From Vreelandella profundi (lineage in GTDB: Bacteria; Pseudomonadota; Gammaproteobacteria; Pseudomonadales; Halomonadaceae), in NCBI RefSeq assembly GCF_019722725.1, contig NZ_CP077941.1, positions 2,542,001-2,606,000 on the forward strand: a DNA stretch of 64,000 nucleotides. The letters run 5' to 3'. The notes beneath the pieces were generated by a model. It did no database searches. It was given only the letters and a program-made list of their open reading frames with translations, and was not told where the DNA came from. A program made the position numbers and the translations under genes. Shown here piece after piece: positions 54,195 through 63,184 of the stretch. How positions within the stretch are numbered: position 1 is the first letter of the stretch; every line of letters starts with the position of its first letter.

Positions 54195-55204
54195 AGCGTT
54201 GGTAGGCGACGGGCACGCACGGCGGCAATCAGCACCGGCGCGCCACAGAGTGCGGTAAGAACCCCCAGCGGCAGCTCAGAAGGCGCCACCACCACTCGCG
54301 AAATAATATCAGCCGCTAGAATAATCAAAGGGCCAATTGGCAAGCAAAACCACAGAGTGCGGCGAATATCAGGCCCGGCAAATGCGCGGGCAATAAAGGG
54401 CACCACCAGTCCAACGAAGATAATAGGCCCAGCAATCGCCGTTGCCGCCCCCACTAGCAGCGCCACGCAAAGTACCACTAAGGCGCGGATCAGCTGTGGA
54501 TGATGCCCAAGCCCCGACGCCATACGCTCACCAAGCGCCAGCGCGGAAAGAGGTCGCGCAATTAAAGCAATTAATACGCTACACACCACTGCCGATGGCA
54601 ACACGGCCAACAGGTCTTCCAAGCGGCGTCCTGCCAAGCTGCCAATCACCCAAAAGCGCACCTCATCGGACGAGCGCTGATCAAATAGCAGCATTAACGA
54701 GGTCATTGCCCCGAGCAATGCTGAAAAGGCCGCCCCTGCTAGTACTAGGCGAATGGGATCATTGCCGACCCCACGCCAGCGAGCGACGCCTAATACGCAC
54801 AGGCAGCCGATCAGCGCCCCCAGCTGCGCCACTGAAATACGCAGCGTTGCCGCACTGGCTCCAAGCACTAACGCTAGCGCCACGGCAAAGGCTGCACCCG
54901 CGCTTACGCCCAATAAGCCAGGTTCAGCAAGCGGATTGCGGGCCACCGCTTGTAAAAGCGCCCCCGAAACGCCCAGCGCCATGCCTACCGCAATCCCCAT
55001 TAAGGTACGCGGCGCACGCAGCTCCCAGACCACGAAATACGCCTCGCTGTCCTCACCGCCCAGCAGCATTGAGAGCGCCTGAGACGGCGAAACGTTACCC
55101 GCCCCTACCAGTAAACTAACGAGACTCACCGCCACAAGGGCGGTGAGTAGGCATAACAATAGCGTGCGCTGATTAAGACGTTGCGCACGCGCGAAGACTT
55201 TCAT
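54191..55204 (-). CDS. FecCD-family siderophore permease (FepD-like), system 2
   Basis: 337 residues. The start at 55202-55204 was chosen because AAGGA is six bases upstream; an ATG six bases earlier would be too close to it. Core motifs are RAPRTLMGIAVGMALGVSGALLQ near 68, RNPLAEPGLLGVSAG near 95 and GPIIFVGLVVPFIARAFAG near 270. It is the other half of the inner-membrane siderophore channel of system 2. Confidence 0.94.
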   Translation of the reverse strand: MKVFARAQRLNQRTLLLCLLTALVAVSLVSLLVGAGNVSPSQALSMLLGGEDSEAYFVVWELRAPRTLMGIAVGMALGVSGALLQAVARNPLAEPGLLGVSAGAAFAVALALVLGASAATLRISVAQLGALIGCLCVLGVARWRGVGNDPIRLVLAGAAFSALLGAMTSLMLLFDQRSSDEVRFWVIGSLAGRRLEDLLAVLPSAVVCSVLIALIARPLSALALGERMASGLGHHPQLIRALVVLCVALLVGAATAIAGPIIFVGLVVPFIARAFAGPDIRRTLWFCLPIGPLIILAADIISRVVVAPSELPLGVLTALCGAPVLIAAVRARRLPTL

Positions 55205-55228
55205 GGCCATTCCTTCACGAGCGTATCT

Positions 55229-55303
55229 ATTTACCAAGGACGGTTATACCAAGGACGTTGATACCAAAGACGTTTATGCCACAGATTTTTATAACAAGAA
55301 TCT
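55229..55303. repeat. Degenerate 15-bp tandem repeat, five units
   Basis: Five consecutive 15-mers follow the pattern WTNTACCAAGGACGT with growing divergence: ATTTACCAAGGACGG (55229), TTATACCAAGGACGT (55244), TGATACCAAAGACGT (55259), TTATGCCACAGATTT (55274), TTATAACAAGAATCT (55289). They lie in the leader between the fepB-like and fepD-like genes. Possible roles are an mRNA spacer or a binding array; none is demonstrated. Confidence 0.85.
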
Positions 55304-55351
55304 TGGCACCTAAAAGCGCTTCAATAGCGAGAGCGCTGGTAGCAAGAGGGC

Positions 55352-56275
55352 CTACGGCAACAGCGCTTTTTCGATATCGTCCAAAATGGCTTGGGCGGCT
55401 AAGGGGCCAGAGGCGCTGCTCCAAACCTGACCATTAACAGGCACAACGTGACCTTGCTGGACAACGTTTAGACGCGTAAAGGCGCTGCTTTGCTCAGCGG
55501 CATCAAGTGCCTGCTGGCCTTCATCGTTAAGCGTGGCAAGAAACAACCAGTCGCCGTCGATCATAGACAGGTTTTCAAGGCTCAGAATATCGCTATGCGC
55601 GCTGCCTTCTTTAACCAGCCTTTCGTCTTCTACGCTGATACCGGTCGATGCCAGCACACCGGTTGCAAACAGCTCAGTCGACATCACCATGGGGCCTGCG
55701 GGCATCCAGCGAGCCAAGTAGGCAGTACCGCCCACCTGTGCTTCGCTTAGGCGCTGGTTAAGCTCAGCCGCGCGCTGTTCAACGCTTTCAAGCGCCTCAT
55801 CTACCTCGGCCTCTTTACCCAGCGCCTGCCCATAAAGGCGTGACTCTGCCTTCCAACGTTCACGCGACATACCGTTTGATTCAGGTACAACGGTGGGCGC
55901 AATGCGCGAAAGCAGTCGGTATTGCTCTTCGGGAAGCTGTGGGGTGGCTAGAATGAGATCCGGCTGCAAGCGAAGCACTGCTTCAATATTGGTTTCGCGT
56001 GCAACGCCCACCATTTCCAGCTGGCGAGTATCGATATGCTCACTCATATAGGTCGCTACTTCATTGCCGCCCCGCGTGGCGACCGCACCAATCGGGGTGA
56101 TTCCAGCCGCGACGGAGGCGTCCAAGGCACCTTCATAAAGCGTCACGACGCGCGCCGGTGAATCAGGCACCTCCACTTTACCAAAGGCGGTATCTAGCTC
56201 ACGCGCTTGGGCATTGGCGATAAGGCTCGTTAAGAGCACACCTGTTAAACCATGACGCAGTACCGAACGCAGCAT
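55352..56275 (-). CDS. Siderophore ABC transporter binding protein (FepB/FecB-like), system 2
   Basis: 307 residues. A signal peptide (about 1-24, ending IANAQA) lacks a lipobox. The mature part has SPARVVTLYEGALDASVAAGITPIG, very like the start of the system 1 binding protein, so the two are paralogues. It has the two-lobe class III layout with a helical backbone. GGGGA precedes the ATG. It is the first gene of the minus-strand operon fepB-D-G-C-exporter and has a Fur-like site upstream. Confidence 0.9.
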   Translation of the reverse strand: MLRSVLRHGLTGVLLTSLIANAQARELDTAFGKVEVPDSPARVVTLYEGALDASVAAGITPIGAVATRGGNEVATYMSEHIDTRQLEMVGVARETNIEAVLRLQPDLILATPQLPEEQYRLLSRIAPTVVPESNGMSRERWKAESRLYGQALGKEAEVDEALESVEQRAAELNQRLSEAQVGGTAYLARWMPAGPMVMSTELFATGVLASTGISVEDERLVKEGSAHSDILSLENLSMIDGDWLFLATLNDEGQQALDAAEQSSAFTRLNVVQQGHVVPVNGQVWSSASGPLAAQAILDDIEKALLP

Positions 56276-56344
56276 TGAGATCCCCTACTTTAAAATAAGT
56301 ATCGATATAAGTTGATTGGCAAATAATAAACCAGATACCAAATA

Positions 56345-56363
56345 GTAACGATTATCAAAATCA
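56345..56363. promoter_or_regulatory. Fur box-like site of the system 2 operon
   Basis: On the minus strand GATTTTGATAATCGTTACT matches 14 of 19 consensus positions. It lies 70 bp upstream of the fepB-like start, in the divergent gap. Confidence 0.7.
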
Positions 56364-56506
56364 CTTGCACTACTATTTGCTTGAATGCCATGTTCCATAT
56401 TTTGCAACAGCGCCAATCACGCCAAGGTTTCAATTTACGCAACGAATCGTTCCATAATTTTGCATCGCAAGTGGGAACTTTTCTTTTTAGAATCTCAACC
56501 CTATTT

Positions 56507-56525
56507 GATAATAAATATCATTAGC
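56507..56525. promoter_or_regulatory. Fur box-like site of the first tandem receptor
   Basis: GATAATAAATATCATTAGC matches 15 of 19 positions of the Fur consensus, the best in this window. It lies 30 bp before the receptor ATG at 56555, so it probably covers the promoter. Confidence 0.8.
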
Positions 56526-56554
56526 AAGCAAATCGTATTATCACGGGGTTCGTC

Positions 56555-58687
56555 ATGCAACAATTTACTCGCCGTACATTAACCAGTGCCATCGCACTTG
56601 CCGCTATCTCCTCAGCTGCTTATGGCCAAGAAACCACTCCGTTAGACAATATAGTGGTATCTGCCAGTGGCTTTGAGCAAGCCATGGTGGACGCTCCGGC
56701 CAGCATCTCGGTGATCTCCCGTGAGGAGCTTGAGCGCACGCGCGTCACTAGCATTGCAGACGCACTGCGCGATATTGAAGGCGTCGATGTCGGTGGCCAA
56801 GTGGGTAAAACGGGCGGCAGTAATATCAGTATCCGCGGCATGCCTAGCGACTACACATTGATACTAATCGACGGTCGCCGTCAGAATACAGCGGGCAGCG
56901 TTACGCCTAACGGCTTTGGCGAAACCTCGACCAGCTTCTTCCCCCCCGTATCCAGCATTGAACGCATTGAGGTTATTCGTGGGCCGATGTCGACGCTTTA
57001 TGGCTCCGATGCCATGGGCGGTGTCATCAACATTATTACCCGCCGCGTTGGCCGTGAATGGACAGGGTCGGTGGGCATTGAGAATACCTTTAACCAAGAT
57101 CGTGACTTTGGCGACCGCAGGGAAATCAACCTCTATACCAGCGGCCCATTGATAGCAGACACACTGGGCATTCAGCTACGCGGACGCCTCTATGAGCGCG
57201 ACGCATCCGGACTTGTCTACAGCGACGAGAACGGCGATCCGATTGAAGTAAGCCAGCGCGGCCCCAGCCCGGTCGAGGGCGATGTTTATAACCTGGGCGG
57301 CAAACTAACCTGGACACCGAACGACAACAATGACCTCTGGGTTGATGGTGAGGTCAATAGACAGCGCTATAACAACGATGAATGCCAGCTGGGCACGCTT
57401 GACGGACGCTCTCGTAGCTGCGACCCAGAACCAGGCGAAGCGTTTGGCTACTCTGACGAACTTCGCTTTGAGCGTGAACAAGTCGCAATTGGCCACACGG
57501 GCCGGTTTGCATCAGGCACGCTGGAAACCAGCCTAATGCGCAATACCACTGAAACCAAAGGGCGCACCATTCCAGGCGCAATAGGTGAGTCTTACGACGG
57601 TTTTCCAGGCATTGTCGGCGGTGAACCGCGCGAGCTTGAGACCACTAATACGGTGCTAGATAGCAAGTTCGTAATGCCGCTAGGCAATCATATGACCACG
57701 ATAGGTATGCAGTGGTGGGATGCGGAACTTGATGACGGCCTTGCAGGGGAAACCTTCGAGCAAACCACTTGGTCGCTATTTGCTGAAGACGAGTGGCTGT
57801 TGCGAGAGGATTTAGCCCTAACCCTAGGCGGTCGCTATGACCATCATGATGCCTTTGGCAGCCAGTTTAGCCCACGCGGTTACTTGGTCTGGAATACCAC
57901 CCCGGAGTGGACGCTAAAAGGCGGTGTTAGCCGCGGCTATAAGACCCCAACGCTTAATGCACTGCACGCTGGCATTAATGGCGTCACCGGACAGGGTACT
58001 GTGCTCACCATCGGTAACCCTAACTTGGAGCCGGAAACCAGCACCAGCAGCGAGATCGGCGCACACTACGATAACCAACAGGGCTTCACCGCCAGCGCGA
58101 CGCTTTTCTATAACCAGTTTGACGATAAGATCGCCAGTGGCAACGATATCTTGATCGAAAACGATCCGCTGATTCCCGACGGTCTGTATGGCCAAGATAT
58201 CAATATTGATGAAGCCGTCACCCAGGGCATAGAGCTAGCCGCCAGCTATCAGTTCAATTCCGATTGGCGTTTGAATGCCAATTACACCTATACCGATAGT
58301 GAACAGCAAAGCGGCGAAAATGAAGGCGATCCGCTTACCGATACTCCGGAGCACGCGGTCAATGCCACGCTGCGCTGGCAAACCACAGCGAAGCTAGATA
58401 CATGGCTCTCAGCGGAGTACCGCAGCGAGCGCTACCGTAATCGTGAAGGCGTTCGGGGCGCTCCTTCCTATGATGATTTAGGTGACTTTAAAGCCTACTC
58501 GCTATTTCATCTGGGCGGTAATTACGCGGTGACCGACAGCCTTAACCTAAGTGCCACAATCTACAACCTGTTTGATAAGGACTTCGTGGACTACCGCGCC
58601 TATGGCGATGGCACTAGCTTTGGCAATGTGTACGCCAATAGTGAGGAAGGCCGCCGCCTGTGGCTGTCCGCCCGCTACGAGTTCTAA
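56555..58687 (+). CDS. TonB-dependent siderophore receptor, system 2, first copy
   Basis: 710 residues. A signal peptide (about 1-24, ending SAAYGQ) is followed by a TonB box-like DNIVVSASG, then the plug (ISIRGMPSDYTLILIDGRRQ near 92, GPMSTLYGSDAMGGVINIITRR near 145) and the barrel, which ends RLWLSARYEF with the terminal aromatic. The plug signature is close to the CirA/FepA catecholate group. Two Cys near 280 to 290 in an extracellular loop could form a disulfide. It would import Fe-siderophore for the divergent fepBDGC-like operon. A Fur box precedes it and a terminator follows. Confidence 0.95.
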   Translation: MQQFTRRTLTSAIALAAISSAAYGQETTPLDNIVVSASGFEQAMVDAPASISVISREELERTRVTSIADALRDIEGVDVGGQVGKTGGSNISIRGMPSDYTLILIDGRRQNTAGSVTPNGFGETSTSFFPPVSSIERIEVIRGPMSTLYGSDAMGGVINIITRRVGREWTGSVGIENTFNQDRDFGDRREINLYTSGPLIADTLGIQLRGRLYERDASGLVYSDENGDPIEVSQRGPSPVEGDVYNLGGKLTWTPNDNNDLWVDGEVNRQRYNNDECQLGTLDGRSRSCDPEPGEAFGYSDELRFEREQVAIGHTGRFASGTLETSLMRNTTETKGRTIPGAIGESYDGFPGIVGGEPRELETTNTVLDSKFVMPLGNHMTTIGMQWWDAELDDGLAGETFEQTTWSLFAEDEWLLREDLALTLGGRYDHHDAFGSQFSPRGYLVWNTTPEWTLKGGVSRGYKTPTLNALHAGINGVTGQGTVLTIGNPNLEPETSTSSEIGAHYDNQQGFTASATLFYNQFDDKIASGNDILIENDPLIPDGLYGQDINIDEAVTQGIELAASYQFNSDWRLNANYTYTDSEQQSGENEGDPLTDTPEHAVNATLRWQTTAKLDTWLSAEYRSERYRNREGVRGAPSYDDLGDFKAYSLFHLGGNYAVTDSLNLSATIYNLFDKDFVDYRAYGDGTSFGNVYANSEEGRRLWLSARYEF

Positions 58688-58725
58688 TTCGTTCCTACTC
58701 GCTACTGCTTCAATACTGACTTGAT

Positions 58726-58752
58726 GCCCCGGCCTTCGCTGGGGCTTTTTTA
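58726..58752 (+). terminator. Intrinsic terminator of the first tandem receptor
   Basis: GCCCC (58726-58730) and GGGGC (58741-58745) with a GC-rich inner part, followed by six T. It lies 39 bp after the stop codon. Confidence 0.85.
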
Positions 58753-58880
58753 TGCTGATAAACCCATCGCCAGAAGACGACGCACTCTACAAATTCATCA
58801 CCACACCCAGTTGCCCAAAACACAACAGCATGTTCATTTTTTTTATCTCGAAAAGTGGAACTATTAGCAATAGAATAAAT

Positions 58881-58907
58881 ATCTCATATGATAAATAATC
58901 TCATATG
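58881..58907. promoter_or_regulatory. Direct repeat upstream of the second receptor
   Basis: ATCTCATATG occurs at 58881-58890 and 58898-58907, in a very AT-rich leader 50 bp before the receptor ATG. It could be an operator; similarity to the Fur consensus is poor. Confidence 0.35.
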
Positions 58908-58957
58908 CTAAAAAAAACCATGAGCATCTGTAAGCAATATCATCCCAAGGAACTTAA

Positions 58958-61015
58958 ATGCCTCACTTCTCTCGTCGTGCATTAGCGAATGCCATCGGCC
59001 TATCCTCTATGGCCATAGCTGCTGCTGCTGTCGCACAAGAAAACGCCACTCTCGACCCGATGGTTGTTACCGCTTCTGGGTACGAGCAGTCCATTGCCGA
59101 TGCTCCCGCCAGCATCTCGGTGATTAGCGGGGAGGAGCTGAATCGCCAGTCCTATAGTGATATTACGGATGCGGTCAGAAACATCCCAGGCGTTTATGTT
59201 ACTGGTGGAGGGGGAGCTCAAGACATCAGTATCAGGGGTATGGATGATAGCTATACCTTGTATTTGATTGATGGCCGCCCCATTTCCGCCGGACGGTCCG
59301 TCAATACAAACGGCCAGGATAGCGGCAAACAAATCGGCCTGCCCCCCATTGCAATGATTGAGCGTGTTGAAGTCATCCGCGGCCCTATGTCCTCGCTATA
59401 TGGTTCGCAAGCAATGGGCGGCGTTATCAACATTATTACCAAAAGCGTGCCAGAAGAATGGTCAGGCCAAGTTGTCACCGAGTACACCCATTCTCTCAAT
59501 GATATCAACAACGACGCGCAGCAAGTTAGCTTCTATACAGGCGGCCCGCTAATAGAAGGACTGCTGGGTTTACGCGTGCATGGTAGCTGGCAAGGAACAG
59601 AAGAGAGTGATTACTTAGGCGGTAGCGATAACGCCGAAAGCACCCCAGACAGCGATACACGCCAGATCGGTGCTGAGTTAATACTCACACCAGACGAGCT
59701 GAACGAGTACAGTTTCGGATACACGTCATCGGTTAAAGAATTCACACATAATCCTGGCCGTAGCATTGCCATGATAGATAGCCGTGGCAACCCCGCCACT
59801 TCGATTACTTATCGCTACGATAAGGATGTATTCACCCTTGGTCATAAAGGCACTTATGGCGCCTTTATGACGGATACCTATCTGCAACATGATATTTCGG
59901 AGCGCGTCAGCCCATCACCTGATGAAAAGCGTGAAGAAGTCACAACCCTTAATAACCAATCAACTTACTTCTGGGGCGATCATATGCTGACCTTTGGTGG
60001 TCAGTACCGAGAAGAAGAGCTTGTTGATGATACCAATGGGCTTATTGGCAATAGCCCCAATGCTATGCGTAACGTAGAACGCTGGATTGCCGCGTTGTTC
60101 GTCGAAATGGAATGGAGCCTTACGGATGCCTTTAGCGTTACCACGGGTATGCGTTACGACGACGACGAACTATTCGGCGGCCATCTTTCGCCTCGCATTT
60201 ATGCCAATTATCACCTAACGCCTGAATGGTCGTTAAAAGGCGGCGTATCTACCGGTTATTCCCAGCCTGGGCTTGCCGCCGCGACCGAAGGCTTCGGCCG
60301 CGGCACCGGCGGCGGCGGCTCTCCGGCTCCCCATGCGCGCGCACTCATTATTGGGAACGAAGATCTGGAGCCTGAAACCAGCACGAACTATGAAGCCGGC
60401 TTTATCTTTAATAGCTCAGACAGACGCCTCACTTCCAGCATAATGCTGTTCCATACGCAGTTTGACGATAAAATTGCAGAGGATCGCTACTGCAACACAC
60501 CAAACGCAGATCGTAACGACCCTTCCACATGGGAATGCCCATACGCTGGCAATGATTATGTTTTTCTTAGCACTTATCGAAATATCGATGAAGCCGAGAT
60601 GCAGGGCGTAGAGTTCACACTAGACTACGACTTTACCCAAGATGTGCGCCTAAGCTCTAGCTATACCTATACCGACTCAGAACAAAAATCCGGCGAATTT
60701 GCTGGCGAGCCACTGAATAAAATTCCTGAGCATATGTTCAACCTTGCCGTTAATTGGCAGGCAACTCCTGAGCTAAGCCTATGGACACAAGGCAATTATC
60801 GTGGATCCACGAGCGACTACCTAGCACGCACTAGCATGGGCGATGGCACACCAGGATATAGCTTCATTGATGCTGGTGTCGTATATGATTTGACTGACCG
60901 CGCACAGGTGAAAGCAGGCATCTATAATATCGCCAACAAAGAGGTGACAAATGATGATTATGGCGTCGTATTAGATGGCCGCCAGTACAATCTGGGCCTA
61001 ACGTTCAACTTTTAG
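58958..61015 (+). CDS. TonB-dependent siderophore receptor, second copy (paralogue)
   Basis: 685 residues. It has the same plan as the first receptor: signal peptide ending AAAVAQE, TonB box region DPMVVTASG, DAPASISVISGEELNRQ, plug motifs ISIRGMDDSYTLYLIDGRP and GPMSSLYGSQAMGGVINIITK, and the C-terminal YNLGLTFNF. Shared strings across the plug and the last strands show duplication from a common ancestor, with diverged extracellular loops (two Cys near 505-525, CNT and CPYAG). It is likely specific for another ferric ligand. It has its own terminator and is followed by a LysR gene. Confidence 0.94.
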   Translation: MPHFSRRALANAIGLSSMAIAAAAVAQENATLDPMVVTASGYEQSIADAPASISVISGEELNRQSYSDITDAVRNIPGVYVTGGGGAQDISIRGMDDSYTLYLIDGRPISAGRSVNTNGQDSGKQIGLPPIAMIERVEVIRGPMSSLYGSQAMGGVINIITKSVPEEWSGQVVTEYTHSLNDINNDAQQVSFYTGGPLIEGLLGLRVHGSWQGTEESDYLGGSDNAESTPDSDTRQIGAELILTPDELNEYSFGYTSSVKEFTHNPGRSIAMIDSRGNPATSITYRYDKDVFTLGHKGTYGAFMTDTYLQHDISERVSPSPDEKREEVTTLNNQSTYFWGDHMLTFGGQYREEELVDDTNGLIGNSPNAMRNVERWIAALFVEMEWSLTDAFSVTTGMRYDDDELFGGHLSPRIYANYHLTPEWSLKGGVSTGYSQPGLAAATEGFGRGTGGGGSPAPHARALIIGNEDLEPETSTNYEAGFIFNSSDRRLTSSIMLFHTQFDDKIAEDRYCNTPNADRNDPSTWECPYAGNDYVFLSTYRNIDEAEMQGVEFTLDYDFTQDVRLSSSYTYTDSEQKSGEFAGEPLNKIPEHMFNLAVNWQATPELSLWTQGNYRGSTSDYLARTSMGDGTPGYSFIDAGVVYDLTDRAQVKAGIYNIANKEVTNDDYGVVLDGRQYNLGLTFNF

Positions 61016-61050
61016 TACCTGCTTAATGAGCTATCCTGATTTGATCCTTT

Positions 61051-61076
61051 GCCCCGCCTCATGGTGGGGCTTTTTA
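61051..61076 (+). terminator. Intrinsic terminator of the second receptor
   Basis: GCCCCGCC (61051-61058) pairs with GGTGGGGC (61063-61070), loop TCAT, then five T. It lies 36 bp after the stop. Confidence 0.9.
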
Positions 61077-61207
61077 TGAGCGGCTATTGATTGCTTTATT
61101 TAAGAGTGATGATAAACAGCACCCTCATGCATTAACGAATGCTAATTATTTGCATTAAGATTTTTAAATGGCACAATAGACACCCTTTAATCGCTGCGGG
61201 CCTGACA

Positions 61208-62122
61208 ATGTATGACTTTCACGAACTGTCTGCTTTTGCCGATGTGATGACGACAGGCAGCTTGACGCGCAGTGCTCAAAAACTTGGGTTAGCCAAATCG
61301 ACCTTAAGTCGTAGAATCAGCCAGCTAGAAGCACGGCTCAATCAGCCGCTGTTGAGGCGCCAGGCAAACCGTCTGATTCCAACAGAGGCCGGGCTGCTGT
61401 TTCATACTTACTGCACCGAGCTCCTGGCCATGGCTGCCCATAGCCAGGAAGCGCTCTCGGAGCTGCGTGAGGAGATCAGTGGTGAAATCACGCTTGAAGT
61501 ACATGGCGCGCTGGCGCGCAGCTGGTTAGCAAGCACAATTGATGCGTTTCTCAATCGTCACCCAAAGGTAGCGCTAACGCTGCACACGCGTGAAACGCCA
61601 CCAACAAAAATGCACAGCAACAGCGTTCACGTATGGCTTGGCCCAACCCATGAGTGCGGCTTAAATCAGGAGCGTTTGGGGCACTTAAGCCGAGGCCTTT
61701 ATGCCAGCCCTCAGTATTTAGCTAACGCTGGCATACCCCACCGCCCCGATGAACTTAACCAGCATGCATGGATAGATTTGCTAGGGTCGACCTCAGATGG
61801 GTTAATGCTTGCTCACCCTGAACATGGCGAATATACATTTCACCCGCCTCGCTCGCGACTAAAGGTAGACCTCACGAGTCTTCACATTGATGCCATCGCG
61901 CGCAGCCAGGGCATCGGTCTTTTATCTCACTGGCTAACCGAGAAGCGTGAACAGCATCACCCGGGCGAGTTGATTAACTGCCTGCCGGGCTGGGAGCCGA
62001 TCGCGCTGCCGATCACGCTACTTTATGCCTACGGCCATCAAACGCGGCGTACTCATGCACTGCTAGAGTTTTTGCGTAGCCAGATACCGCTACAATGGAA
62101 AGCCTCCGCCGCCACGATTTAG
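61208..62122 (+). CDS. LysR-family transcriptional regulator
   Basis: 304 residues from the ATG at 61208 (MYDFHELSAFADVM), the usual LysR opening; the frame begins further up at 61139. The helix-turn-helix is SLTRSAQKLGLAKSTLSRRISQLEARLNQPLLRR (about 18-51), followed by an effector domain. It lies 78 bp before an AEC-family carrier on the same strand, which it may regulate, and 190 bp after the second receptor. The target is unknown. Confidence 0.92.
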   Translation: MYDFHELSAFADVMTTGSLTRSAQKLGLAKSTLSRRISQLEARLNQPLLRRQANRLIPTEAGLLFHTYCTELLAMAAHSQEALSELREEISGEITLEVHGALARSWLASTIDAFLNRHPKVALTLHTRETPPTKMHSNSVHVWLGPTHECGLNQERLGHLSRGLYASPQYLANAGIPHRPDELNQHAWIDLLGSTSDGLMLAHPEHGEYTFHPPRSRLKVDLTSLHIDAIARSQGIGLLSHWLTEKREQHHPGELINCLPGWEPIALPITLLYAYGHQTRRTHALLEFLRSQIPLQWKASAATI

Positions 62123-62200
62123 TGTAATTGGCGTGTTTGCCTTGCCAGCTAGTCCACTGATTAACGACAATAGCTAGCTGACGACTGCCAAGGACCGTAA

Positions 62201-63076
62201 ATGCTTGCCGAACTTTTTGCCGTTATGGCGCCCATACTAGCCGGTGCAGGACTTGGCTTTCTATGGATACGTTTAGGCCAGCCCTACCCGGTCGACTTTA
62301 TCACCCGGCTAGTGTTTAACATCGGCACACCATCGCTAGTACTAGCCTCGCTGGCGGGTGCTGACATTGACGCTGCCACGTTTGGCCAAACAATGCTGGC
62401 CTCAGCGCTGGTGATCATCACCATGGGAGTGGCCACCTTTCTGGTGGCAAAACTGTTGCGCCGGAACTGGCGCGTATTGCTTTCTCCCATGATGTACCCC
62501 AATACCGGCAACATGGGTTTACCCGTAGTGCTTTACGCCTTCGGGAGCGCAGGGTTTGCTTACGGCATCACGGTCATGGTCACCGTATCACTATTTCAGT
62601 TCACCCTAGGCGCTGCGCTTAACAGCCAGGGCAATCCGCTCAAAACCCTTATCAAAACGCCCACGGTTTACGCCATTATCATTTCTATGGCGCTGCTACT
62701 GACCGGCACCTCACTGCCGCCGTGGCTGGCAAACACGGTGGACTTAATGTCAGGGTTCACGGTACCGCTTATGCTGATTACGCTGGGCGTGTCGCTGGCC
62801 AGCATTCAGGTTAAAAACCTAAGCTCAGGTTTGGGCTTTAGCCTTGTGCGCGTGCCGCTCGCCGCGACAGCCGCTTGGTTTATCGCCGACTGGGTCGGCC
62901 TACCACCGCTGGCACAAAGCATTTTAGTGGTGCAGATGTGCATGCCCGTGGCGGTGTTCAACTATCTGTTTGCTCAGCGTGCCCAGCGTGAACCCGCCTA
63001 TGTGGCAAGCCTCGTGTTTTGCTCTACATTGCTTGCATTGATTTATCTGCCGGTGCTGCTTGCCTTGCTCATGTAA
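62201..63076 (+). CDS. AEC-family (auxin efflux carrier-like) transporter
   Basis: 291 residues with about ten helices. Typical parts are GAGLGFLWIRLGQ near 14, MYPNTGNMGLPVVLYAFG near 97 (the conserved N-x-G-N-M/T-G-L-P), and GFTVPLMLITLGVSLA near 183. Bacterial members such as MdcF or malonate/malate carriers transport organic acids; the substrate here is not clear. It is 78 bp after the LysR gene. Confidence 0.92.
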   Translation: MLAELFAVMAPILAGAGLGFLWIRLGQPYPVDFITRLVFNIGTPSLVLASLAGADIDAATFGQTMLASALVIITMGVATFLVAKLLRRNWRVLLSPMMYPNTGNMGLPVVLYAFGSAGFAYGITVMVTVSLFQFTLGAALNSQGNPLKTLIKTPTVYAIIISMALLLTGTSLPPWLANTVDLMSGFTVPLMLITLGVSLASIQVKNLSSGLGFSLVRVPLAATAAWFIADWVGLPPLAQSILVVQMCMPVAVFNYLFAQRAQREPAYVASLVFCSTLLALIYLPVLLALLM

Positions 63077-63184
63077 GCTGGTCCTTTAAGCGAGCTTAGC
63101 GGGAACCCCCGCACGGCAGAAGAGTCACTGCTAGACTACTGATTATGTTGATTTGCTTAGACACCATCACCAGAGGGCTACGCT

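Noticed and set aside
55229..55303. CRISPR-like array
   Set aside because: Units are only 15 bp, contiguous and without spacers.
55227..55424. Small minus-strand frame with INVxG repeats
   Set aside because: It overlaps the binding-protein gene and its repetitive residues only reflect the 15-bp DNA repeat; no start signal is seen.
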